A stretch of 64,000 nucleotides of DNA, taken from positions 32,460,616 through 32,524,615 of the forward strand of contig CM055280.1 of NCBI GenBank assembly GCA_029237695.1, read 5' to 3'. This DNA comes from Conchocele bisecta. Lineage: Eukaryota; Mollusca; Bivalvia; Lucinida; Thyasiridae. The position numbers and the translations under genes were made by a program. Position 1 is the first letter of the stretch, and every line of letters starts with the position of its first letter. Shown piece after piece: positions 1 through 10,991 of this stretch. The notes beneath the pieces are model-generated. The model was not told where the DNA came from and made no database searches. It worked only from the letters and a program-made list of their open reading frames with translations.

Positions 1-310
1 TATAAGATATTTACCTGAGCGTTAAAGTTTTTGAAGCACCAAGTATGTGACCTTGACCCTGGGATGGGATTGGTGGGGCAGGACGAACGTGGATTTGGCA
101 CAGGGCGGTAGAGGACCATTAGAGCAATGCGTATATGAAATATGAAGATGATCCATGATCCATGAAAGAAAACAGAAAGTATAAAATATTTACCCAAACG
201 TTAATGTTTTTGAAGCACTAAGTATGTGACCTTGACCCTGGGCTTGACGGGGGCAGAACGAACTGGATTTGGCACAGGGCGGTAGAGGACCATTAGAGCA
301 ATGCGTATAT
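1..310. repeat. Two-copy tandem repeat, about 180-bp period
   Basis: Two diverged direct copies are visible. Each carries the blocks 'agtatgtgaccttgaccctgg', 'ggatttggcacagggcggtag' and 'aggaccattagagcaatgcg'. The first copy is followed by a short AT-rich spacer before the second starts. No coding content is supported. This looks like host dispersed or satellite-like DNA. Confidence 0.75.
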
Positions 311-465
311 GCGTGTTCGAGTTATGCTCTGGATACAAAATCAGAGCACGAAACAACAAAGGGAGATAAGTAAACAAGAATTCCGCGGAATCAGATGCCT
401 CGGTGTCCCGCCTTGACCTCGAGCCTGGGCCCGAAAGCAATTTTCACTGGCCCCCGAACATATTA

Positions 466-537
466 TACAATTATTGACTAGTGAACCATAGAATATCAGA
501 TTATATTCTATGGCTCACTAGTCAATAATTGTTTTAT
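466..537. repeat. Foldback palindrome
   Basis: Arms reading 'aattattgactagtgaacc' and its near-perfect reverse complement flank a short AT-rich centre. The stem would be roughly 30 bp with one or two mismatches. It is probably a MITE remnant or foldback element. No gene is present. Confidence 0.75.
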
Positions 538-540
538 TAT

Positions 541-1160
541 ATGTAATAGTCTGTATATAGCACTTACGACCTTATGCTACTAGACAAAAATTGAAAAAGA
601 ATTTGAAAAAAAAAATGAAAAAAAAAAATGGAAAAAAAGTTTAAAAATTAAAAATAATAATGCTTGCTACTGGAGCCCAGAATTTTTTTTAATTTTTTTT
701 TAATAGTCCTATATTTATCTACATATATCTGCACAGGTCCACATAATGCCACAATATTTTCAACACAGTTTACGGAAATGTAATATAATCATTTACCTGT
801 ATAAATTACCTGTAAGTGGTCAGTGGTCAGTTGCACATGCTAGCACATGCACAGGTGAATAGTCTGTATATAGCACTTACGACCTTATGCTACTGGACAA
901 AAATTGAAAAATAATTTGAAAAAAAAAAATGAAAAAAAAAAAATGGAAAAAAAAAGTTTAAAAATAATAATGCTTGCTACTGGAGCCCAGATTTTTTTTC
1001 CAGTCAAATTGAAAAATAATTTGAAAAAAAAAAATGAAAAAAAATAATGAAAAAAAATGAAAAAAAAAAGTTTAAAAATAATAATGCTTGCTATTGGAGA
1101 CCAGATTTCTTTTTAATAGTCCTATATTTATCTACATATATCTGCAGAGGTCCACATAAT
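541..1160. repeat. A-rich tandem duplication
   Basis: The block 'atagtctgtatatagcactt' followed by an A-rich, GAAAAA-rich tract and 'ataatgcttgctactggag' occurs twice at about 310-bp spacing. A third partial A-rich unit follows near 1010-1100. Slippage-prone poly-A runs separate the conserved pieces. No coding content is supported. Confidence 0.7.
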
Positions 1161-1289
1161 GCCACAATATTTTCAACCCAGTACCCAATATGTAGTAATT
1201 TACCTGTATAAATTACCTGGTCAAGAGTGGTCAAGCACTGGACATCTGCACATGCTAGCCCATGCTAGCACATGGTTCTCCCAGTTTCT

Positions 1290-1995
1290 ATTGTTCTCTC
1301 TACAGGTAAGGTGTACAGAGCACATGAGAAAAGGTGTACAGAGCAGACGAGAAAACAGGTCTTCATGCATTATTGTCCAGTTTGTAGAGTGCGCAAAACA
1401 AAAAAGGAGATAACTGAAAAATTAGCTACGCAAGAGTTGTCATTCTTGTGCGCGACACACCTCCGGTCGTGTCTATGCATGTGTGAAGTTTCATGAAAAT
1501 ATTCCAAAGGGTGGTCGAGTTATGTTCCGGACAGGAAATCAGTGAGCGAAAACAAAAAAAGGAGATAACTCAAAAATTAGCTATGCAAGAGTTGTCATTC
1601 TTGTGCACGACACACCTTCGGTTCGTGGTCTAATTGAATGTGTTAAGTTTCATAAAATATTCCAAAGGGTGGTCGAGTTATGGTCAATCAGTGCGCGAAA
1701 CAAAAAAGGGAGATAACTAAAAAATTAGCTATGCAAGAGTTGTCATTCTTGTGCGCGACACACCTTCGGGTCGTGGTCTATGCATGTGTGAAGTTTCATG
1801 AAAATATTCGAAAGGGTGGTGGAGTTATGCTCCGGACACAAAATCAGTGCGAGAAACAAAAAAGGGAGATAACTAAAAAATTAGCTATGCAAGAGTTGTC
1901 ATTCTTGTGCGCGACACACCTTCGGGTCGTGGTCTATGCATGTGTGAAGTTTCATGAAAATATTCCAAAGGGTGTTGGAGTTATGCTCCGGACAA
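1290..1995. repeat. Minisatellite of about 155 bp, four or more units
   Basis: Four consecutive units share 'gagataactaaaaaattagc', 'caagagttgtcattcttgtg', 'cgacacaccttcgg' and 'gtgaagtttcatgaaaatat'. They begin near 1395, 1550, 1695 and 1850. Units differ by point changes and small indels. Open frames inside the array arise from the repeat period and are not treated as genes. Confidence 0.85.
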
Positions 1996-2477
1996 GAAGT
2001 GTCTGCGGCGGACACGTACGCGGACCGCGGACGCGGCGCGCTGTCAAATCCATAGTATCCTAGTAGTAGTCCGGGGGATACAATTATTACTCCCTTGCAA
2101 ATTATTTGCACGGGTTTCAAATAATGCACAGTGAAGAGAACACCCGTAATTGCGCGCCTGTTTTCTTGGAAACAACGCTTACCTCGAGTGTTTCATCATC
2201 ACGAATAGACGGTTCAAGGACGGGTGGCTCGTTGAATTCCGTGTCGTCGTCGCTGTACAGGATGGTAGACGGCTCTTCAGGTTCCTACACCAACAATGCA
2301 TGTATTGATTGTATACACAGGTTCTATCATTTTGATTTATTGATTGACACTCTGAATTATGGCTTGTATAGACACTTGATTGATTAATTGACCGATTAAC
2401 TGACTGATTAAACTTCAATTTACCTGTCGAGTTGGGCACCGTATGGACATGATGGATAGTGGGAACATCACTAAATT
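1996..2477. other. Host sequence without a recognised gene
   Basis: I see no gene here. The stretch includes a CpG-rich patch near 2010-2045 and short 'attgattgatt' runs near 2300-2410. Open frames on both strands are short and resemble nothing I recognise. Confidence 0.5.
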
Positions 2478-2479
2478 TT

Positions 2480-2543
2480 AGCATTAAGCAGAACAGATTA
2501 CCATTTTTGTGACTAAAATGGTAATCTGTTCTGCTTAATGCTG
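2480..2543. repeat. Perfect hairpin, 28-bp arms
   Basis: The arm beginning 'agcattaagcagaacagatt' is repeated as an exact reverse complement after an 8-bp loop, giving a 28-bp perfect stem. The text just before it and just after it ('gttgagttgggcaccgta') also recurs, so the hairpin seems to sit inside a duplicated block. It could be a foldback transposon tip. Confidence 0.85.
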
Positions 2544-2613
2544 CCCATAAAGAACTGTTTACCTGTTGAGTTGGGCACCGTACACAAGTGTACGGGATAT
2601 GTCTCTTGTCAGC

Positions 2614-2682
2614 GATGGCGCTCCTATACGTCTGGATGGCACTCCTATACGTCTGGATGGCGCTCCTATACGTCTGGATAGC
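2614..2682. repeat. About 21-bp tandem repeat, three units
   Basis: The unit 'gcgctcctatacgtctggat' is present three times with one or two substitutions. It follows the duplicated 'ttgggcaccgta' block. No gene is evident between here and the start of the Polinton. Confidence 0.85.
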
Positions 2683-3009
2683 GATTCCTGAAACAAAATA
2701 ACATTGATTAACATTTTGATTTGTCCGTGCAAGTCACGGTTGATACGCATGCAATACAAATAAACATGTCCAATTGATTGGGTAAAAAATAGTGTATACT
2801 ACAAATACATCATGATCATGTTTTAATGTTTATTTCCATGTTTTTTCACAACATGCTGAACATTTACATGAATTAATTATTGCAAGTCCATTGTCGGGCC
2901 CAGCAAAACACTATTTCAAACTATTACTTACTTTAATTGCTGATATTTAATAGTTTGAAGCAGTGTTTTTTTCAAAATACCATGTGTGACCCCATCATTT
3001 TTGAAAATG

Positions 3010-3329
3010 AGTAGTATATAGGGAGTCAAAATGATACCACCTAACGGTGGTATCATTTCCCCACCCTATATACTACCCCGACCACCCCCGAAAAACTCCA
3101 AAATTGGTTAACGAGGAAATTGTCACCCGACAATTGGTGTCATAAATACATAAGTTGAAAAGAGGTCCAATTGAACAGATAAATCTCATAAGTTATATAC
3201 GTCAGAAATAGAAAATCCGTGGCAAATCTGTAATGGTTTCGGCTACCCAACGAAATAGCCACCCGATAATGCGCCGGAGGGAAAAAATAAATAATGTTTG
3301 TTCAATTGGACTGTATTTCGAAAAAAGAA
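3010..3329. repeat. Left TIR of Polinton copy A, starting with a palindrome
   Basis: The sequence is inverted at the right end of the element with few mismatches. It opens with 'agtagtatatagggagtc' and is itself a near-perfect hairpin: arms ending 'gataccacc' and 'ggtggtatc' surround the 4-base loop 'taac'. The outer ~180 bp matches copy B. The inner half does not, and includes a block resembling the sequence upstream of the polymerase start. Confidence 0.9.
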
Positions 3330-3373
3330 AAAAAAAAAAAAGAAATGTATGTTCAATTGGATTTTGTAGAATT

Positions 3374-3581
3374 CTATACGTCCGCGCGTGATAGTTTATA
3401 TTTCGTATTTTCCTCCTCCGATATAGCTAATTTATTTCGCAGATCAGCAACTACATTTGTAATTCTACCAGCTCTAGTCTACCGCGTTCACCTTTAGCCA
3501 CAGGGCAGCGTAGTTGCTTATGTCTACAAAGAGTTTGGGCACTAACGAACTTACAAGGGCATCTGGGGCATTGAAATTGTG
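3374..3581 (-). pseudogene. Truncated zinc-finger/coiled-coil gene of Polinton copy A
   Basis: This is the remnant of the small gene that is nearly complete in copy B (42788-43090). Reading on the minus strand, the second finger is retained (Cys-x2-Cys, twelve residues, His-x4-Cys). After a frameshift near 3457 come the charged residues of the coiled coil. The first finger and the start codon are missing: at about 3582 the gene stops abruptly and the text jumps to the polymerase leader, which implies a deletion. A DNA-binding role is inferred from the fingers only. Confidence 0.7.
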
Positions 3582-3599
3582 GGGCTATATACAGAAAAT

Positions 3600-6500
3600 A
3601 TGATAACGTCAGAAATAGAAAGTTTGAGAAGAGAAGCCGAATCTCTAGGGATTACTTATAGTAAACGGTTGGGAGTTAGGGGGTTGACAAATCTTATAAA
3701 CTCCACAAAGAATGAGGCGTTTATGAAGCGGTTTACCCGCGCCCACAAACGAGAAGCCTTTAAAGACCTCTCACTAGCGGAGGAAGTTGGTAACGAAGAA
3801 AATTCAAAAAGAAAGTATTGCGGGGTTAAGGGCCAGTGTAATCAAACCTTCAAGCACATCCCAAATTAGACGCACAGGCGACCCAAATAATAAGAAAAAA
3901 TCTATCGTTCGCGCGATAGTGGAAAAAGGTGAAGAAATATTGGGGGCTCACGATGAACGTTGGAAAAGGTAGAAAATGGAAGACGGGTAGTTTACATTAT
4001 CCTTTCGTAAAAAACATTGACATTAACGAGTCTGAACGCATGTCCGATAAAATCGCTCCGTATCTAACAACAAATTTATTTTATTTGAGATATTCATATT
4101 CTTACAAGCTAGAACATATGGAGGAAACAAAATGGAAAACCTAAAATTATAATATTTCACAAAAATCTCGGTGGTAGCGAACCACTATCATCGATGAAAA
4201 CTGTTAAAAAATGGTTGTCAGATAAGGAGCAAACACGAATAATGTCCGATAAAATAGACAGACCAAATACAAAGTGGAAGTTTGTAAGATGGGTAGAGGT
4301 TTTTGTAAAGTTAATACAGGGCAGTAGGGTAATAGATTTGGGACTACAATCCAAAGAAGTAGCAGGAGGAGAACTTCCAGAATGGTTGAGGAATAGAAAA
4401 GGTATGTATTCTTTAGATAAGTATAATGACGATCTTTGTCTGTTCAGGTGTCTAGCTATGCACCTTGATAAAAAGATCAGACCTGACAGATGCACGGACA
4501 AGGCGAAAGAACTTAGTAAACAATATACCGGTAGTAATGTGGTTTCACCAATTCCTTTTTCAGATCTGAAAAAAGTTGAAGAGTTTTTTAAAATCGGTAT
4601 AGAAGTATATCAACCGACACAAGGTGGTGTTTGGTGGTTGAAAAAGGTACCAGCGCACTATGATGCACTCGGTAATAAACCAATGACAATAGGACTGTTT
4701 AATAATCACGCATTTCTGATAAAAAACCAAAAATTAAAAAAACCTATCTAAAATTTTACGCCTGCGATAATTGCAAACAGATATTCACGAAAGCGAGTAA
4801 TATGAAGAGACACGGACCAAAATGTATGAGAGGTGAGACAAAAGTAATATGTGATGGTAATTATTTAGAGCGCCCGCGTTCGTCGTTCGAGAAAGCGTTC
4901 TACCCAAAATAAAGGTTCTAACAGTTATGGTGCGATCGATTGGATGTACTCTGTGGAAAAGCGGGAGGGAATTCACATTCACCACGAACAGTGCGGACAC
5001 AGAGGTGAAAGATGGATTTTAGGAGCTCCAGTAGATGGATACTGTTCAGAAACCAATACCGTATATCAATATCACGGCTGTTACTGGCACGGGTGTGAGA
5101 TTCATGCAAAGCATAAAAAAGAAGAACGCGCATCCACAATGAGAAGAGATAAATTTATTAGAAGCAAAGAATTCAAACTAGTAGTTATGTGGGAATGCGA
5201 ATTTCAAAGAACGGGTAAAGATATAAAGATCGGTTGCGACACTACTCTTTATCCATATCAGATAGTATACGATTTTGAGGCGTATCTCCAGCCAGTAATT
5301 GAAACTACCGGTAATAGTTTAGAGTACGAAGCTGAGCACGTTCCAGTAAGCGTTAGTATAGGAGATAATTTCTCAGGAACAGTAACTGATATTTGTGATA
5401 AAGATCCCGCAAAACTTATAGAAAAATTTGTAGAAGATTTGAAAGTCAGGGGAAAAGCTATAAGAGAAGAAGTATGGTCAAGATATGAGTTTAATACAGA
5501 ATATTTACGTGAAAAACAAATCGCCCAGATTGAACAGTGGATAGAGCAAGTACCGGTTATAGGTTTTAACAGCAGTAAGTACGATATAAACTTAATAAAG
5601 AAATATTTAGTAGGTGAACTGTCATCAACAACGAAGAAAGTAATTGTTGGAAAAAGGGCGAACGTAACAATATTTCTATTTACTCCGGAGTTTAGATTTC
5701 TTGATGTAATACTTTACCTAGGACCCGGTGTAAGTTACGATAGTTGGATAAAAGCCTACGATTGTAAAGGACAGAAATATTTCTTTCCTTACGAGTGGTT
5801 CGATTCTACAGAGAAGCTGGATTACCCAGGATTACCGGATATAGATAATTGGTATTCCAAACTATCTGAGAAAATGTTAATAGATGAAACAGAATTAAGT
5901 AAATGTCGTAGAATTTTCGAAGAAAATAATATGAAAACTTTCAGAGATTGGTTGAAATATTATAACGATTTAGATGTAGCACCGTTCCTAGAAGCTGTGG
6001 GAAAAATGTGTGAATTTTATAAACACAGGGGTGTAGATATTTTCAAAGACGAGGTAACACTACCGGGAGTGGCTATACAATATTTATTGAGAGGAACCAT
6101 TAAAGAACAAAAATCTTCAAAGACGATTATACCGGAGGATGCTCTATGCGCACCGAAAGAAGAAACATACAAAATGATGAAAGACGCTCTAGTTGGTGGT
6201 CCATCAATAGTATTTACACGATATGCAGAAGCCGGTGTTTCAAATATTAGAGTGGGTTCCAAACCTTGCAAGGCTGTTTTGGGGTACGACGCAAACGCGT
6301 TATATTTATCTACGTTAAATAAAGAGATGCCGTGTGGGAAAGAAACTATACATCATATAGATTCCCCACATAATCCTAAACTTATTAAAAAGTTTTGTAA
6401 AAGAGTTTTATCCGGAGACTGGTTTGGGTTTGCGGAGGTGGATATAGAAGTTCCACACAACTTAAAAGATAAGTTTTCTGAAATGTCTCCACTTTTTATA

Positions 6501-7537
6501 AACAGAGAAGTAGAGGTTGATGAAGTTCCCGCACACATGTTAAAATATTTAAAAGATACTGGCAGAACTAGAGGAAATGGAAGAAAATTGGTGGGATCTA
6601 TGTCGGCCACTAAAGTATTGCTGTACGCGCCACTGTTGAAATGGTATTTAAAACACGGCCTAGAAATAACGGGAGTTCATCGTGTTATAGATTATATTAG
6701 TGGTAAACCCTTCGAATGGTTCGCTAAAGAAGTTACAGCCGCAAGACGAACGGGGGATGTAGAACCAAATAAGAAACGGTGGCTGACATAATGAAATTAT
6801 TAGGAAACTTGTGTTGTGGAAAAATGATAGAGGCAACGGAGAGACATTTAAATACGACATATACACAAGACGAAACCTGTGTTGACAAAGCATTAAGATC
6901 CGCGTATTTTGATGATGATGGAAGAGATAGGAGATGCGTACGAAATATCTTCAAGAAAACCCCTGGTGCTCAGTAAAGAGACCATTCATTGTGGAATAGC
7001 GGTTTATCAACTAGCTAAATTGAGAATGTTGGAATTTTACTACGAATTTCTAGACAAATACGTAAAAAGAGAAGACTTTGAATTAATACAGATGGACACG
7101 GATAGTATGTATATAGGAGTTAGTGAAAAAAAAAACGATAGAGGAATTGATTAGACCTAACTTACTAGACGAGTTTGAAAAAGAAAAAATGAAATGGTTG
7201 GCTTGGGATAAATGGAGCGAAAGAGAGCCAGGACTTTTCAAAATGGAATTTAGCGGAGATAGGGCGATAGCGTTATCTAGTAAGTGTTATTTCGTAGAAA
7301 AATTTAATTCAATTAATAAAAACTCTGCGAACTAACAATTTAAATTGGGATAGATATAAACGAGTACTAAGTGAAACTACAGAAGATGGAAAACACATTA
7401 TAGATGTAGCACAAAATAGAGGATTTAAAATGAAAGACGGTGTTATGAAAACGTACTGTCAACGAAAATTAGGACTCTCGGCATACTACGATAAAAGCGA
7501 CGTGTTATCAGACGGAATACATACGGAACCTCTTTAA
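3600..7537 (+). pseudogene. POLB: Protein-primed DNA polymerase B, copy A (frameshifted)
   Basis: Family B polymerase of the protein-primed group, which would replicate the linear element from its termini. In order one sees an OTU-like block (Asp-x-Leu-Cys-x-Phe-Arg near 4428-4450), a C2HC zinc finger near 4752-4820, a Vsr-like patch (YHGCYWHGC near 5070-5097), exonuclease motifs I (YDFEA, ~5270), II (GFNSSKYD, ~5560) and III (YYNDLD, ~5960), then palm motif A (YDANALY, ~6285), motif B (~6795) and motif C (DTDS, ~7096). The long open stretch 4944-6791 covers the exonuclease and motif A. Several frameshifts occur elsewhere. Motif B reads GNLCCG where copy B has GNSCCG, so a conserved Ser is lost. 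The start was chosen at MITSE, shared with copy B. Confidence 0.93.
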
Positions 7538-7551
7538 TTAATTTTAGCAAT

Positions 7552-8589
7552 CTAAAGACTCTGACGATCCGGGGGTAACTGGGTGTCAGAAGGCACCGCA
7601 AGAAGTTCTTCGCGAACAAACCCTCGAGATGGCCCATCATCCAAATAGTAGAGCACGGGCTCATCGGGTTTGGTAATAGATCGATCTAGATGATATACAT
7701 TGAGAGACCACACGGGATCAGTCGCGCGGCGGCTGCCACCTTCGAGCTCTCCCGGTTGATAGAGGTACCGGACGTCAATATCCGATGGAAGTGCAATCGG
7801 CGATTGCTGCTCCTCTAAACCAACGGGTCGCCCGCGCGAGACGGCAGAGGGCTTGCTCGTCACCCTTTTAAACTTGATAGCATCTATGGGCTTCTTACCT
7901 ATCAATCTGGTCACCTCTCCGTTCAGTGCGGAGACCACAGCGGGCAGTCTGGCCACCCACTTGGTCGATCGCGAATGAGGGTCTACAAGTTCTTTAGCGT
8001 ATTGGTGTCCGAACAGTCTCTCAGCCAGGGTTCGATTGAAGCGCTCCATGATCCCCTGGTCCCAGTGGATGTTGACGCTTACGCGTCCGACAGAAACTTT
8101 GTGCTTAGACAATAGATGAAGACCGCGCCCATGAACTCGCGGCCGGGATCGACCTGGAGAAGATTTGGCCATTTGAGAAGACTCCTTTTATATATTCGGG
8201 AAAGAGCCTCGGCCACCTCCTTAGACTCTTTAGTGGCCAACGGCTCAGCCCCCTTATAACGACTCGCTACGTCAACGATTGTCAGCGCGTACTTGTACAT
8301 CTTGCGACCGACGCGATCGTGAGGGAGAAACAGGAGATCCGCTTGGTGAACTTGGTTCGGCACCGGCACATCGAATTTCGGGCGCGGAATATTGTGAGGC
8401 GCGGGTAAATAGATCTGCCAGATGGCCTGCTTCTTGAGCCATTCTTTGACAGCGTTTTCGGAAACCTTAAAAATTGGTCGCCGCCGCGAAGTTCTTGATG
8501 GCCGCGAGTCCCTTCCAGTAGCCGCGTGGGCTATAGTACGTATTCGCCAGCTTGCGCGTTAGTTTGGTATCAAGTTTGCGCGTGTTCAT
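7552..8589 (-). pseudogene. INT: Polinton integrase, copy A (frameshifted)
   Basis: Retrovirus-like DDE integrase (rve fold) that would insert the linear element into the host chromosome. The catalytic core begins at HQADLLFL; the second Asp is in QVDPGREF and the Glu is in the GIMERFNRT segment. A C-terminal SH3-like part (DPVWSLNVYHLDR) follows. A frameshift near 8100 splits the core, and a 7-bp insertion near 8470 breaks the N-terminal region. The integrase converges on PolB: their stop codons are about 15 bp apart here but overlap in copy B. Confidence 0.92.
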
Positions 8590-8924
8590 CGTATGCGAAG
8601 TATTCTAATATATCGGACAATCTCCAACATGCACTCGTCAGCTCGTCCGGTAACTGCGTCGTTAATAATAAACCTTTGTTGGAAGTACAATCGCGATTGA
8701 TTTTGGAGGTTAAGTTCTGAAGGAACTCGGAGGAATCCAATCCCCCAGGATTGGTGGGGGAATCTAACAACCGCTTTGCGAAAAGGGTGGCCGTTTTTTC
8801 GTCCTCGCGCCACGTCTCGAGAGAATCTTGGGCCAGACGGATCATACCCTTTGTGCCAGCTACAGTGTTTAAGGGCCGTGTAGCCTACATCGATCAAAGC
8901 GTAATAAAGATCGTCAACTAACAT
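8570..8924 (-). pseudogene. Small Polinton protein, about 114 aa, copy A (frameshifted)
   Basis: Homologue of the intact gene at 48122-48466. The start MLVDDLYYALIDVGY and the C-terminal half are clear, but an indel near 8860 shifts the frame. It overlaps the integrase start slightly, as in copy B. A micro-insertion at about 8738-8752 creates a ccaatcc/ggattgg palindrome not present in copy B. Function is unknown. Confidence 0.75.
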
Positions 8925-8963
8925 CGTTATATATATATATTTAAACAAGTTCAGTTGCTTATT

Positions 8964-9407
8964 TCAATCTCGATTGAATATATAGTAGCTGACGAGACCC
9001 GTCGCAGCCATTCCCACGACGATGAACGCGATCTCGCGGTCTTTTTGGGCCTCTGACGGTACATAGAAATCTGAAAGTTGGGGCTCGCGATCTAGTCCCA
9101 ATTTCAATGGATCGAGACTTCTCTGCGGATATGCCAGCGCGTACTCGCGGTTGGCTTCTTCAACGTTCTGGTAAGTTTGCGCGGTGTGATTCTCGCGGCG
9201 AAGCTCTTCGTTGACCCAGTCCAGATGGGCGGTTCGTTTTTGTGACCACGCTTCCTTTGCGCTATTGAGTTGTTCTACAGCTAAATCGTGACGCTTGCGC
9301 TCCTCATCTACGTTCGAGTTTTATAGTTTAGAGAACAGAAAGTTGCTACCGCTGAACGCCAATGCGTTTACAAGCGCACCACCTACTATTATTCCGATCG
9401 TAGCCAT
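8964..9407 (-). pseudogene. Coiled-coil membrane protein, copy A (premature stop)
   Basis: Counterpart of the 143-aa gene at 48508-48939. It has an N-terminal hydrophobic segment (ATIGIIVGGALVNALAF), a long charged helical region and a C-terminal hydrophobic segment. A single base change turns a Gln codon into TAA near 9323, about 28 codons in. A short insertion near 9090-9110 lengthens the linker. The role is unknown; a virion-membrane or scaffold role is speculation. Confidence 0.75.
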
Positions 9408-9408
9408 T

Positions 9409-9642
9409 TTATTTCCATATATTAATGGGTAGAATTCCAGCTTTAATTAGATAATCTCGGGTCCAAACTGCGGCCGCTACATCTAAGGTCACGAGCCCTA
9501 CGTCTCTCACAGTAAAGTCCAATTTGGGGGCGGACCCTCCTAAGGCCACCTTCGATAGTCGAGCATACCCGATACTGAGACCCGATATCACCACGGCGTG
9601 ATAAAGCGCATTCACTATCATTTTACCATCGTGTTCAGCCAT
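9409..9642 (-). CDS. Small membrane protein, 77 aa, copy A
   Basis: Intact in both Polinton copies, with the same length and about 85% identical residues. Two hydrophobic stretches (residues ~9-25 and ~48-63) suggest two membrane passes. The start MAEHDGKMIVNALYH was chosen because copy B begins identically. It lies between the coiled-coil membrane gene and the repeat-rich 166-aa gene. No named family is recognised. Conservation against a background of decaying neighbours could be chance, since the gene is short. Confidence 0.7.
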   Translation of the reverse strand: MAEHDGKMIVNALYHAVVISGLSIGYARLSKVALGGSAPKLDFTVRDVGLVTLDVAAAVWTRDYLIKAGILPINIWK

Positions 9643-9670
9643 TATAATTATTGCATATAAAGGATCGCGT

Positions 9671-10171
9671 TTAATGTTTAAATGGGGCGCATCCCTCAAC
9701 ACTGTTGAACGCGATTGGATTGGAACCGCATCCAACAGTGTCGGGGGTTGTTTTTTGTTTTTTCAATTTCAACCTTGTTGATGATAGGGGGGACCTGTTG
9801 TTGAAACGGTAAAGCACATACAGGGTGCCCACAACCGACAGACCACCAACAACAACCCACGGGATCCAATCGAGATTGGTAGTTGGAGCAATCGGTTCCA
9901 ATCCAATAGCGATTGGGGGAGAAACAGCTGCCACCGGGTGTTTTGCTGTCTCTGTCTCCGATTGCAACGACCATTTGGCCTCTCGAAGATCGGCGAGTAT
10001 TTTATCTTGTTTAGCTTTTCGTGTGGCAGCCGCTGCTCGCCCAGCTGCCTGTCTTTTGGGATTTTTTATATGCTGAATGTCACCCGGTGGCAGAGTAACA
10101 CTCGGGTTCGATTGTGTTGGAGCAATCGGGTTCAACTCCGTCACTCTCGCAGGTGTGTCTTGTGTCATCAT
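9671..10171 (-). CDS. Single-pass membrane protein with NPIAP-type repeats, 166 aa, copy A
   Basis: The reading frame is intact here, whereas copy B is frameshifted. It has a basic helical N-terminal half rich in Ala/Lys, one strong membrane segment (WVVVGGLSVVGTLYVLYRF), and a Lys-rich tail. Short motifs of the type NPIAPT, LEPIAPT and NPIAFNS recur. At DNA level these coincide with caat/attg micro-palindromes, so the repeats may have arisen by template switching. Function is unknown. The gene faces the same way as the ATPase and MCP and may be part of the late virion block. Confidence 0.7.
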   Translation of the reverse strand: MMTQDTPARVTELNPIAPTQSNPSVTLPPGDIQHIKNPKRQAAGRAAAATRKAKQDKILADLREAKWSLQSETETAKHPVAAVSPPIAIGLEPIAPTTNLDWIPWVVVGGLSVVGTLYVLYRFNNRSPLSSTRLKLKKQKTTPDTVGCGSNPIAFNSVEGCAPFKH

Positions 10172-10192
10172 TTATAATATTAATATTAGGGC

Positions 10193-10715
10193 TTATAGTT
10201 CGTGGGCATATATGTCCAAATTGACAGTGTTTACGCGTGGTCAACGCGGTTGTCAGCGGAGCTAAGTACATTCCAAACTTGTGATAAATTGAGCAGCATG
10301 CTGTTCTAAGAGTGTGTCCTATAAAAGGGTCAGTCTCTAGATCGCGAATCAACCCCGCGGTGTCTGGTATAGGGAGAAGTATACTAACGGTGGTAGCGTA
10401 CAAATGAATAGCCGCCGATCCGAGAGTTTTTGTCATCTCCGCACCTAATTTGGATTCGTATCGCGCATACATTGTATTGACCTCCGCATCTGACATCTTA
10501 TCCACCTGTCAAACTGAGAGACGCCTACCGAGATAATGCTCCGACTGTCCCCCAGCAACCAGTGCAGCTAGACGCTCGCAACGCGCCGCGTTTTCATTTT
10601 CTTTCGGGACCGTATCGGCAGCCGTGCTGACAGGTGTTCCTACAGTTTCAGTCATGTCGGCAGTCGGAGCGACTGTTTCTTCCATTAGCTGATCGAGAAG
10701 TTCGTCGCAGTTCAT
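10193..10715 (-). pseudogene. Polinton helical protein (MNCDELLDQL start), copy A
   Basis: Homologue of the gene at 49682-50116. Start MNCDELLDQLMEETV is shared. A Cys codon becomes TGA near 10511, interrupting the protein after about 68 residues. A 1-bp frameshift follows near the C-terminus. Copy A retains about 93 bp near the C-terminus that copy B lacks (residues around DPFIGHTLRTACC), so copy A preserves the longer ancestral form. Function is unknown. Confidence 0.72.
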
Positions 10716-10825
10716 TATTGCTAAAATTATTCTTACAAGCAGACTTGTAACATATTGCCAAGCGCACCACCAGATACTTATGATCACCGTTATGCTCGCA
10801 ATAAAGCTCGCAGCGGAGCAACACA

Positions 10826-10990
10826 TTCTTAGCAATTGCTCAGCATTGTTAAGCATTTTCTCAGCATTGTTAAGTATTTGTTAAGCATTGTTCAACATTG
10901 TTCAGCAATTGCTCAGCATTGCTACATTTGTTCGCATTGTCGTAATTGTTCAGCATTTGTTCAGCATTGTTAAGCATTTACTCAGCAGTT
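10826..10990. repeat. Degenerate ~10-bp tandem repeat between small gene and ATPase, copy A
   Basis: About fifteen imperfect copies of units such as 'ttcagcattg', 'ttaagcattt' and 'ctcagcaattg' lie end to end. Stops occur frequently in all frames over most of it, so it is non-coding. The same array is found at the same place in copy B with a different unit count. Confidence 0.85.
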
Positions 10991-10991
10991 A

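Noticed and set aside
1680..2063. 127-codon frame with duplicated segments
   Set aside because: It is the minisatellite read in frame; the duplicated peptide reflects the 155-bp repeat period.
10826..10990. CRISPR-like array
   Set aside because: Units are contiguous with no unique spacers, no cas genes are present, and the sequence is eukaryotic.
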